From NCBI GenBank assembly GCA_028697695.1, contig JAQVEI010000026.1, positions 1-11,488 of the forward strand: DNA of 11,488 nt. The letters are read 5' to 3'. Each line of letters starts with the position of its first letter. The first letter of the stretch is position 1. The notes beneath the pieces are model-generated. The model did not search any database, was not told where the DNA came from, and saw only the letters and a program-made list of their open reading frames with translations. The stretch is from Lentimicrobiaceae bacterium (GTDB lineage Bacteria; Bacteroidota; Bacteroidia; Bacteroidales; Lentimicrobiaceae). Below are positions 1 through 6,561 of the stretch, piece after piece. Made by a program: the position numbers and the translations under genes.

Positions 1-297
1 TTCCTCGGGGGAAGCAACCAGCGGCTTTTCGATAAAAACATGCCTGAATTTCCGCATCGCTTTATTAGCACACTCAAAATGCGACAAAGTGGGCGTAACT
101 ATGTCAACAACTTCCACTGCATCTATCAGCGCATCCATATCGTCAAAAGCACGAATACCCGTTTCAGCCGAAACCTGCTTTGCTTTTTGGGGATCAAGAT
201 CATAAAAACCCACAAGTTCATAGTTCTCAACCTGTTGAATACAATTCAGGTGAATTTTACCCAAATGCCCGGCACCCAAAACACCGATTTTTAACAT
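1..297 (-). CDS. Gfo/Idh/MocA-family NAD(P)-dependent oxidoreductase, N-terminal part (cut by window edge)
   Basis: Reading the minus strand from an ATG at 297-295 gives 99 open codons that run off the left edge, so only the N-terminal nucleotide-binding part is present. It begins MLKIGVLGAGHLGKIHL, a Rossmann-fold dinucleotide motif (GxGxxG-like, residues 6-11). An acidic end of the second strand follows (FYDLD, 31-35). Next come the family's VDIVTPTLSHFE segment (64-75) and the HVFIEKPL motif (86-93), whose EKP lysine is the conserved active-site-region residue of this superfamily. Members of about 320-370 residues oxidise or reduce sugars, inositols, biliverdin and similar substrates, so the substrate cannot be told from this fragment. 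The gene is divergent from pcm across 85 bp. Family assignment is confident; specific function is unknown. Confidence 0.88.
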   Translation of the reverse strand, partial: MLKIGVLGAGHLGKIHLNCIQQVENYELVGFYDLDPQKAKQVSAETGIRAFDDMDALIDAVEVVDIVTPTLSHFECANKAMRKFRHVFIEKPLVASPEE

Positions 298-339
298 ATC
301 AAATGAATTTACGTTTAAAGAAACATTTTTTAAACGATG

Positions 340-347
340 CGAAAGTA
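340..347 (-). promoter_or_regulatory. Putative -7 box for the minus-strand oxidoreductase
   Basis: On the minus strand the sequence TACTTTCG is one base from the Bacteroidota -7 consensus TAnnTTTG. A TTTT run (368-371 on the plus strand) lies exactly 20 bases upstream, where the TTTG-like -33 element would sit. The predicted transcript would start near 333, giving a leader of about 36 bases before the ATG at 297. This rests on a motif match only. Confidence 0.4.
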
Positions 348-348
348 C

Positions 349-356
349 TAATTTTG
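349..356 (+). promoter_or_regulatory. Putative -7 box for pcm
   Basis: TAATTTTG is an exact match to the Bacteroidota -7 consensus TAnnTTTG. A T-rich run at 326-331 is about 19 bases upstream, in the place of the -33 element. Transcription would start near 363 and leave a leader of about 20 bases before the ATG at 383. The box almost abuts the opposing box at 340-347, so the two promoters probably cannot be occupied at once (inference). Confidence 0.45.
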
Positions 357-382
357 GCCGGAACTCTAAAACAGAACTAACA

Positions 383-1045
383 ATGAACCCGCTGGAATAC
401 AATGATACTTTTAAACATAGGGGAATGAGAAAAAAACTTGTTCAACACTTACGGGAAAAAGGTATTCAGGACGAAAAGGTGCTCCAAGCCATCGTTTCAG
501 TTCCCCGGCATCTGTTTTTCGATTCCGGTTTTCTGGAGTTTGCTTATGAGGATAAAGCCTTTCCCATTGGTGCAGGCCAAACCATTTCGCAGCCCTATAC
601 CGTGGCCTTCCAAACCATGCTTCTGGATGTGGGCAGAGGTGAAAAAATATTGGAAGTCGGTACTGGATCAGGATACCAGGCAAGCATACTGGCACAAATG
701 GGCGCCAAGGTATTCAGCATTGAACGACAAAGAAGCCTATACAACAAGGCAAAGAAATTATTGCCTCAATTGAACTATATGGTAAAAATATTTTATGGTG
801 ATGGTTATGCCGGACTGCCTGCTTTTGCTCCTTTTGATAAAATAATTGTGACTGCCGGTGCCCCTTACGCGCCACAGCAGCTTATTGATCAATTGAAAAC
901 AGGCGGTATGATGGTTATCCCTATAGATGATGGAAACGATCAAACAATGACTACCTTACGAAAACTGGATGATGGAGCGCTGGAAATCAAAGAACATGGC
1001 AAATTCAGGTTCGTACCCCTGTTGGGAGACAAAGCAAATGATTGA
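383..1045 (+). CDS. pcm: Protein-L-isoaspartate(D-aspartate) O-methyltransferase
   Basis: This cytoplasmic repair enzyme uses S-adenosylmethionine to methylate the carboxyl of abnormal L-isoaspartyl (and D-aspartyl) residues in ageing proteins, starting their conversion back to L-aspartate. The 220 residues match the usual family length. Visible landmarks, in order, are: PRHLF (41-45); the family signature around GQTISQPYTVA (65-75); SAM-binding motif I, ILEVGTGSGYQ (89-99); the acidic loop IER (113-115); GDG (139-141); DKIIVTAGAP (152-161); and the C-terminal FRFVPLLG (208-215). All core motifs are intact. The ATG at 383 is chosen because it directly follows a promoter-like box and starts a full-length product. 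No clear Shine-Dalgarno is present, as is normal for Bacteroidota. The gene stands alone: it is divergent from the oxidoreductase on its left and convergent with the DUF2271-like gene 27 bp to its right. Confidence 0.97.
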   Translation: MNPLEYNDTFKHRGMRKKLVQHLREKGIQDEKVLQAIVSVPRHLFFDSGFLEFAYEDKAFPIGAGQTISQPYTVAFQTMLLDVGRGEKILEVGTGSGYQASILAQMGAKVFSIERQRSLYNKAKKLLPQLNYMVKIFYGDGYAGLPAFAPFDKIIVTAGAPYAPQQLIDQLKTGGMMVIPIDDGNDQTMTTLRKLDDGALEIKEHGKFRFVPLLGDKAND

Positions 1046-1052
1046 ACGCATG

Positions 1053-1081
1053 CTGGTTCAGGCCAACAGATTTTACTTTTC
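1053..1081 (+). terminator. Weak candidate terminator at the pcm 3' end
   Basis: Just after the pcm stop, CTGGTT (1053-1058) can pair with AACAG (1065-1069) with one bulged base around a CAGGCC loop, followed by a T-rich tract (1071-1081). It lies in the 27-bp convergent spacer and runs into the 3' end of the opposing gene. The stem is short, so this is a low-confidence call. Confidence 0.2.
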
Positions 1082-1837
1082 TACCATTACCGAAATACTT
1101 TGAGCAATTTCAAGCGCCGTGGTAAGGGTTTGCAGGTCAGTAAAAAGTTCTCCTGTCTTTCCGGAATGATGACTTCGGCCCACAGCCTTAAATTCATACA
1201 CTCCCGGCTTATCCATATCTATGACTGCCTCATAAACTACAGCGGGTTGTGCCGAAGAGAAATAATCCATATCCCCGGGAAATTTGCTGTTGGTCCAGTG
1301 TTCATTCCAATCCCACGACTGGTTTATTTCAGCCATTAACCTGAACGTTCCGCTCATGTTTTGGTCACTTCTCGCAATTAAAATAAAATTACCCGGGGGT
1401 GTAGCTCCACTATATGCATCGGCAACCGGATGAGCGGCTGTAGGCATAAAATTACCCTTCTCATTCAATACATTGCGTTTGTGAGCCCAATAAGGCAGGG
1501 CACCGGGCCGCTCTATTTCGCCCGGTTGCCATTTGCCGGTCGATTTGTCACCGTATTCAAAAACTCCTTTGGCTATTGATTTGGATACATACAAAGTCTG
1601 AATGTAATTGCCTTCTGTATCCTCCATCCAAAAAGCGAACAAGGGATGGTTGTGTTTTGAACCGGCAGCAAATGATACAATCAGCTTTATACCTTCCCCC
1701 TGTGGGTTAATGATTAGGGTATCCACCAGTTTCTCCTGATGCCGTCTGCCTTTCTGAGCTTGTGCTTCTTTGAATTCCATCAGCCCCGAGCAACTCACCA
1801 ATACGGTAATTATCACTAAATATTTTTTAAGCATCAT
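1073..1837 (-). CDS. Exported DUF2271-like protein, probable lipoprotein
   Basis: This is a 254-residue exported protein without a known activity. The N-terminus MMLKKYLVIITVLVSCSG has a short basic start, a hydrophobic stretch and a lipobox-like LVSC (13-16), so I favour a lipoprotein; signal peptidase I cleavage after AQA (25-27) is the alternative. The rest resembles the predicted periplasmic family DUF2271: FAFWMEDTEGNYIQTLYV (67-84), GALPYWAHKRN (102-112), the SGATPPG signature (133-139), QPAVVYEAVIDM (197-208) and SHHSGKTGELFTDL (222-235). A longer frame begins at a TTG at 1864, but that would overlap the receptor gene's end. The tandem ATGs at 1837 and 1834, 13 bp after the receptor stop, fit a signal peptide better. 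Its place right behind a TonB-dependent receptor suggests a role in envelope uptake (inference). The family call is from remembered motifs. Confidence 0.62.
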   Translation of the reverse strand: MMLKKYLVIITVLVSCSGLMEFKEAQAQKGRRHQEKLVDTLIINPQGEGIKLIVSFAAGSKHNHPLFAFWMEDTEGNYIQTLYVSKSIAKGVFEYGDKSTGKWQPGEIERPGALPYWAHKRNVLNEKGNFMPTAAHPVADAYSGATPPGNFILIARSDQNMSGTFRLMAEINQSWDWNEHWTNSKFPGDMDYFSSAQPAVVYEAVIDMDKPGVYEFKAVGRSHHSGKTGELFTDLQTLTTALEIAQSISVMVEK

Positions 1838-1850
1838 CTTAAAGCCTGGA

Positions 1851-4241
1851 TTAAAATTCAACAATTATTCCAATAGTCGGCAGCACAGTACCTGCCTCAT
1901 TCACAATGCTTTTCATCAGATACCGCCTGGGATCAGCCGGATCAACAATAGGATTGCCTGATTCATCGTTTTGTGTAATCAGATTGGGGGGCCCATCCTG
2001 AGTAAAGTTATATAAATTTTGAATATCCATATATAGGTTGAGTGACCACTTTCCGAAAAAATACTGTTTGTCCAGCCTTACATCCATTTGTTGGAAGCTC
2101 TCTTGTCTGAGACTGTTAAATCTTGAATAATCAAGATAGCCCTGCCGCCGTGCTTCCCAGGCTGAAATCAATGAGCTTCGGTCTAAATCCCAGGGTGTAT
2201 AAGGAGCTCCGCCAACAAAACGCCATTTCAAACCCAGATTCCAGTTGCGTTTGAACTCTTTGGATACGATGGCATTAAACAGATGACGATTGTCCCATGC
2301 CGAAGGAATATATTCCTGATTCAGCCCGGTAAACTCACTTCTTACGAAAGTATAACTTACGATAAGATTGATGTTGCCGGGAAGTTTTTCGCGCACATAA
2401 AGCTCAGCCCCATAAGTACGGCCCTTTCCTGCAGAAATTACTTCTTCGTTGCCATACACACCAAAGTCACCCCCTTTATTGGCCAGAGATACTGAATCGT
2501 TTACCGATACAGGATAATGGTTGTATAGTTTATAAAAACCCTCTATAGTTATACGGGTATTTCTGCTTCTTCTGAATTCAAAACCACCCACCACGTGTGT
2601 ACTATTAATGTAGCGTATGTTGTCCTGCTTGTTCACCAGTTCTCCCATATTGTCTCTGAAACCAAGCGTAGTGTAGGGAAGCAATTGGTAAAATTTACCG
2701 GTATTAAAGTTAACAAAAAATTTGGGTGTTATGGCATAGGATGCCGAAAAACGCGGTGAGAATTGATTCAATGGATTACTCATATAAGAGGTATAATTGT
2801 TACCATCCATTCTAAAGCCGGCAGATAAAATAAGCCGCCCTGTCAGCAATTCCCTGCTGACTTGTGTAAAAGCATGATACTTAAATAGATCAAAACCCGA
2901 AGTGTAATTGATCGAACGGATGGTGTCTCCATTTACAGGTATAAAGACACTTTCTAAAGTGCTGCTGTTGTATTTGGCATATTCGCCGCCCAAACCTGTA
3001 ATAAGCTTGTAAGTGCCCATTCTGCCGGAATATTCATAACGAAATTTGTTTTCAATTTCCTGAGAGGTATAATCTATGACGCGCTCGTTCGTTTCGTCGT
3101 TTTCCCGATACTTAAATGCCACGTTGTCGAGCATATTTCTACTGAACACCCAGGTATCAAACGATTTGTCTCTGAAGTGCTTATATACCAATCCAACAGC
3201 ATAATTCCATTGCTCGTTCACTGGCAGGTAGTTTAAAATATATTGCTGTTCCTCGCTTGGGTTTTTAATTTTGGTATTCAGGTTAAACTGATCAATGGCA
3301 CCTATACCCAAAACGATTATCTCATTTTTCAGGTTAATTTTTGTTTTGGTTTTAAACTGGAAATCATTGTAGGTAGGTAAAAAAGGCAAGCCGATTACGC
3401 TAAAAAGAAACTGAAGGTATGAGCGACGGGCTGATATAAAAAACGTGGTATTTTCGCTCAATGGCCCGTTTACTGTTAAAGCAAGATCGGAAGCACCAAA
3501 GGCACCTTTGAATAACAGCTTCTCAGGATTACCGTCCACCTGTTTCATTTCAAGAACGGAACTTAGTGCATTGCCACGATTGGCGGGAAAAGCGCCGGAA
3601 TAAAAATCCACTTCACGAATAAAATCGACGTTGATGATTCCTACCGGTCCGCCAGAAGCGCCCTGGGTTGCAAAATGATTAAGGTTTGGAATTTCAATAC
3701 CATCCAAATAGAAACGATTTTCGCCAGGCCCACCTCCACGTACGATGAGGTCGTTACGGAATGAAACCGTTGAACCAACACCGGGGAGTGCCTGAATAAC
3801 CTTACTGATATCGCGGTTTGCACCGGGATTTTTTTCTATTTCCCCAATTCCCAGCGTGCGCATTGACACGGGACTTTCCTCCGTTTTGCGGAAAGGTGAT
3901 GCCTCAATGACCACTTTCTCAAGATTGATACTTTGGGGCTGAAGTGGAATGTTAACATAGGATATGCGTGAGTTGGTTACCTGAAACTCCTCGCTAATAT
4001 ATGTACCAAACCCTACCGATGAGGCAGACAACTTTACAAAACCGGGCTCCAGGCCGGTGAAAATAAAATTACCATCCAAATCTGAAGTAGAGCCAATATT
4101 GGTTCCAAATACTACGATATTGGTAAATGGCAGCGGCTCATTGTTTTCGCGATTGAAAACCCTCCCTTTAATGGTACCGTTTTGAGCTGCTAAAAAAAGC
4201 GGGAAAAGAAATAATACCAGCAGATAAATTAATTTTTTCAT
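1851..4241 (-). CDS. TonB-dependent outer-membrane receptor with N-terminal carboxypeptidase-regulatory-like domain
   Basis: This is an outer-membrane beta-barrel transporter energised by TonB-ExbBD. Its 796 residues comprise: a signal peptide (1 to about 19, MKKLIYLLVLFLFPLFLAA); a carboxypeptidase-regulatory-like beta-sandwich (about 22-102, with IKGRVFN, PLPFTNIVV and STSDLDGNF); a TonB-box-like linker; a plug domain (about 118-235, with ALPGVGS, DLIVRGGGPGENRFYLDGIE and VDFYSGAFPANRG); and a 22-strand-type barrel ending in a terminal phenylalanine (IIVEF), as expected for BAM recognition. It is shorter than SusC-type glycan transporters (about 1000 residues) and no SusD gene follows, so iron chelates, cobamides or another small ligand are more likely than a polysaccharide (inference). 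The ATG at 4241 gives a proper signal peptide. The DUF2271-like lipoprotein gene follows after 13 bp and is probably co-transcribed. No frameshift or internal stop is seen. Confidence 0.95.
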   Translation of the reverse strand: MKKLIYLLVLFLFPLFLAAQNGTIKGRVFNRENNEPLPFTNIVVFGTNIGSTSDLDGNFIFTGLEPGFVKLSASSVGFGTYISEEFQVTNSRISYVNIPLQPQSINLEKVVIEASPFRKTEESPVSMRTLGIGEIEKNPGANRDISKVIQALPGVGSTVSFRNDLIVRGGGPGENRFYLDGIEIPNLNHFATQGASGGPVGIINVDFIREVDFYSGAFPANRGNALSSVLEMKQVDGNPEKLLFKGAFGASDLALTVNGPLSENTTFFISARRSYLQFLFSVIGLPFLPTYNDFQFKTKTKINLKNEIIVLGIGAIDQFNLNTKIKNPSEEQQYILNYLPVNEQWNYAVGLVYKHFRDKSFDTWVFSRNMLDNVAFKYRENDETNERVIDYTSQEIENKFRYEYSGRMGTYKLITGLGGEYAKYNSSTLESVFIPVNGDTIRSINYTSGFDLFKYHAFTQVSRELLTGRLILSAGFRMDGNNYTSYMSNPLNQFSPRFSASYAITPKFFVNFNTGKFYQLLPYTTLGFRDNMGELVNKQDNIRYINSTHVVGGFEFRRSRNTRITIEGFYKLYNHYPVSVNDSVSLANKGGDFGVYGNEEVISAGKGRTYGAELYVREKLPGNINLIVSYTFVRSEFTGLNQEYIPSAWDNRHLFNAIVSKEFKRNWNLGLKWRFVGGAPYTPWDLDRSSLISAWEARRQGYLDYSRFNSLRQESFQQMDVRLDKQYFFGKWSLNLYMDIQNLYNFTQDGPPNLITQNDESGNPIVDPADPRRYLMKSIVNEAGTVLPTIGIIVEF

Positions 4242-4279
4242 GCAAATGTTAAAATTTGAAGCGCTACAACAAGTTAATA

Positions 4280-4318
4280 TATATGTTTAACATGTAATCA
4301 CATCTCCTTAAACATATA
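4280..4318. promoter_or_regulatory. AT-rich inverted repeat upstream of the receptor gene (candidate operator)
   Basis: TATATGTTTAA (4280-4290) and TTAAACATATA (4308-4318) form a perfect 11-bp inverted repeat with a 17-bp spacer, placed 39-77 bp before the receptor ATG. The left arm overlaps a second small palindrome, ATGTT-T-AACAT (4283-4293). The related ATGTTAAAAT occurs again at 4246-4255. The minus-strand reading of the right arm contains TATGTTTA, one base from a -7 box, so the repeat may cover the promoter. No T-tract follows on the minus strand, which argues against a terminator for miaA. A regulator-binding site is inferred; no known box, such as a classical Fur box, is recognised. 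Confidence 0.35.
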
Positions 4319-4359
4319 AACTTATTACTTTGTTCATTTCACAGAAATATTTTTGAGAT

Positions 4360-5280
4360 TTATTTACCTTTAATCTTTTTTAGGATTTCGTTCTTCATCC
4401 ATTCAACGCCTTGCATGCCATCCAGCCACTGTATGTTTACGCCCCTCCTCTCCATACGTCTATACCAGGTCATCTGACGTTTTGCAAACTGATGAATGGC
4501 AGTATTCAGACTACGGACCATCTGTTCGTACTCCATCTCACCGCTAAGAAAAAGGGTGAGGTATTTATACTCCAGACCATAATAAATTAAATCACCAGGC
4601 TCAACACCTTTGTTCAACAATTCTTTAACTTCGTTCAACATTCCCCTTTCCAGCCTCGCCTTTAACCTAAGGGTGATTCGCTCCCGCACTACATTCCTCG
4701 GCAGTGCAATGCCAAATACAGCTACATGCTCTTTTAAACTATACGGCTTTGTTTGATCTTCTGCTACGGATGATCTGGCTACCTCTATGGCCCTGATTAG
4801 CCGCTCCCTGTCAATGCTGTCAGTTGTATTGTGCAGTGGTCTCAGGCCGGCAAGTATGTGCAGGAGTTCATCGCTGCTCATAGATTTTGCTTCTTCACGA
4901 AAAGTGGCATCCTCCTCTGCTTTTTGCAGATTATACAGGCCCAAAGCAGTTTCAAGATACATTCCGCTTCCTCCACAAACAATAACAGGGTTGCCACGTT
5001 GACGAATGGCAGAAACAGCCGATTGATAATCACGGCTATAATCGAAAATATTATAGCGTTGGCCGGCATCAGCCAAATTCACAAGGTGGTATGGAACCTG
5101 ACGACCATCTATAATGTAATCGTTTAGATCTTTACCTGTGCCCTCGTCCATATCGCGATAAACCTGACGCGAATCTGCCGAAATGATTTCACCATGTATA
5201 TGATCGGCCACCAAAGCTGCAAGACGGGTTTTACCGGTAGCGGTAGGGCCAAGTATTACAATATCCGGACTTGTTTTCAT
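4360..5280 (-). CDS. miaA: tRNA dimethylallyltransferase (A37 isopentenylation)
   Basis: MiaA transfers a dimethylallyl group from dimethylallyl diphosphate to N6 of adenosine 37 in tRNAs reading UNN codons, giving i6A, the precursor of ms2i6A. The 306 residues match the family. Visible features are the P-loop GPTATGKT (11-18), DSRQVYRDMDEGTGKDL (36-52) with the invariant aspartate, PYHLVNL (63-69), CGGSGMYLE (102-110), DRERLIRAIEV (157-167) and the C-terminal FAKRQMTWYRRME (265-277). The segment YYGLEYKYLTLFLSG (233-247) replaces the IGYKE-type wording of proteobacterial MiaA. I associate this with a second MiaA group in Bacteroidota, which often carry two paralogues. The ATG at 5280 overlaps the stop of the upstream glycosyltransferase as ATGA, implying translational coupling. 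The 118-bp gap downstream separates it from the receptor gene. Confidence 0.96.
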   Translation of the reverse strand: MKTSPDIVILGPTATGKTRLAALVADHIHGEIISADSRQVYRDMDEGTGKDLNDYIIDGRQVPYHLVNLADAGQRYNIFDYSRDYQSAVSAIRQRGNPVIVCGGSGMYLETALGLYNLQKAEEDATFREEAKSMSSDELLHILAGLRPLHNTTDSIDRERLIRAIEVARSSVAEDQTKPYSLKEHVAVFGIALPRNVVRERITLRLKARLERGMLNEVKELLNKGVEPGDLIYYGLEYKYLTLFLSGEMEYEQMVRSLNTAIHQFAKRQMTWYRRMERRGVNIQWLDGMQGVEWMKNEILKKIKGK

Positions 5281-6503
5281 ATCGTTTTTATTTCCTGCTG
5301 AAGTTTTTCTTCGTGGTAAACCATAAAATTACGCAATTGGTTTAATGTTTCTATCGAACTGCCGTCAAAAGACAACGGTTGGGGCAGATCATCCGGATAA
5401 AAATTTTGAAAATGACTGGATAAGAACTTCATAAGCCGGCTTTCATCCGTACCCGGATGCTGAAAGTTATCGTATTTTAAAAACTGTAATATCCTCAGGC
5501 CATCCAGCCTATGCTGGCATGATTTTACAAAAGTATCAGCGGAAGCTGCATTTTTTCGCATAGGCTCCCAGAAATTGATTAACCCAAAGGTTTTTTCGAT
5601 AAAATCATCCATGGGTGTAGGTAAATTTTGATGAAACAGGCGCGGAAACAAGTCATAGGTTGTTTTAATTTTCAGGAAGCTATTCTCATGATACATAGGA
5701 TAACTGCCCCAGTCGCCAGCATTTCCCTTAATCATGGCCGGCCCTGTTCCAAAATACACCCGGTCTGAAAACCGCGCCTCCGGATAAACTTTTACAGGCA
5801 GTGCGATAATGACCGGCCCGGTTTTCCGCAATTTTTGAATAAAATAAAAATCCTCCCCACTCATTTTAGGGGTCAACCCTCCTACCCTTTTATAATTGCT
5901 TACTGTGCATGCCATACCCGATCCAATAGCAGTAAATCCATAAGGATTGCGAATATTGAGCATATTAAGCGCGTAGTTGCGCATGTAGCATTCATAGTGC
6001 AATATGCTTCTGTTTGCGGCCTCATTGTCCGAAAGAGGATGATAATATGGGGCAGACAAGCCGGCTGCTTTGGGATGAAGGCTCAGTTGATGTATGATTT
6101 CGGCAAAAAAAGAAGGCGGATAATGGGTGTCGGCATCCATGGATACAATAATGTCATTAACTGAAGCCAACCCGGCCGCCATATCCATGGCTGTTTTCCG
6201 GGCCCAGCCCACCCCATGTTTTGCACCTTTCCAGCCTTTACCCGGAGAACTTTTATCGATAATAATAATGCGTTCATCCTTCAATTGTTCAAGCATTGCC
6301 AATGTGCTGCGATTGTCTGTGCAAATTGCTGACTTATCAGGCTGTGACCACCATTCATCCGGCTGATTGACACAAACTATCAGCGTCCAGGATACAGTTA
6401 GCTGGGCAGTCAAATCATTGTAGAACCTAAAAATGTGCGCAAATTCATTCAATACCGGCAGGGTAGCATAAACTTTCGGGCTGTTTTTGTTGTTATTATT
6501 CAA
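5277..6503 (-). CDS. Glycosyltransferase, GT-A fold (family 2-like), cytoplasmic
   Basis: From the start chosen here the product has 408 residues with no membrane segment or signal peptide. It looks like a nucleotide-sugar glycosyltransferase of GT-A fold: VYATLPVLNE (11-20) opens the first Rossmann-like strand; KGWKGAKHGVGWARK (89-103) follows; the metal-binding DxD-type motif is DADTHYPP (123-130); a conserved FTAIGSGMACT block spans 190-200; and the acceptor-side acidic motif is GEDFYFIQKLR (216-226). About 170 C-terminal residues are not recognised. Donor and acceptor are unknown. No ATG is available near the N-terminus. The longest frame starts at a TTG at 6533, but a promoter-like box at 6541-6548 would put the transcript start almost on it, so the TTG at 6503 is preferred. 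The stop overlaps the miaA start (ATGA). Family call fairly secure, start uncertain. Confidence 0.78.
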   Translation of the reverse strand: MNNNNKNSPKVYATLPVLNEFAHIFRFYNDLTAQLTVSWTLIVCVNQPDEWWSQPDKSAICTDNRSTLAMLEQLKDERIIIIDKSSPGKGWKGAKHGVGWARKTAMDMAAGLASVNDIIVSMDADTHYPPSFFAEIIHQLSLHPKAAGLSAPYYHPLSDNEAANRSILHYECYMRNYALNMLNIRNPYGFTAIGSGMACTVSNYKRVGGLTPKMSGEDFYFIQKLRKTGPVIIALPVKVYPEARFSDRVYFGTGPAMIKGNAGDWGSYPMYHENSFLKIKTTYDLFPRLFHQNLPTPMDDFIEKTFGLINFWEPMRKNAASADTFVKSCQHRLDGLRILQFLKYDNFQHPGTDESRLMKFLSSHFQNFYPDDLPQPLSFDGSSIETLNQLRNFMVYHEEKLQQEIKTI

Positions 6504-6540
6504 GTATATAGATGTTTTGTTTACGCCTTGCAAAGGACAG

Positions 6541-6548
6541 CAAAATTA
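6541..6548 (-). promoter_or_regulatory. Putative -7 box for the glycosyltransferase-miaA pair
   Basis: On the minus strand TAATTTTG matches the Bacteroidota -7 consensus exactly. Transcription would start near 6534, one base from the TTG at 6533 and about 30 bases ahead of the TTG at 6503, which supports the inner start. The -33 position is only T-rich. The box lies in the short spacer to the divergent hydroxylase gene. Confidence 0.42.
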
Positions 6549-6561
6549 ATGAAACCGGCTT

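Noticed and set aside
411..695. Minus-strand open frame of 94 codons inside pcm
   Set aside because: It lies wholly opposite a well-recognised gene, and its composition (many Pro, Arg, Trp) is that of an antisense shadow.
1834..1864. TTG at 1864 as the start of the DUF2271-like gene
   Set aside because: It would add nine residues ahead of the signal peptide and overlap the receptor gene, while tandem ATGs at 1837 and 1834 give a normal lipoprotein signal.
4264..4293. Nine-codon minus-strand reading frame (MLNIYINLL) behind an AGGAG in the receptor leader
   Set aside because: Shine-Dalgarno signals are little used in this phylum, the peptide has no attenuator-like run of one amino acid, and the stretch overlaps the inverted repeat that explains its AT-rich sequence.
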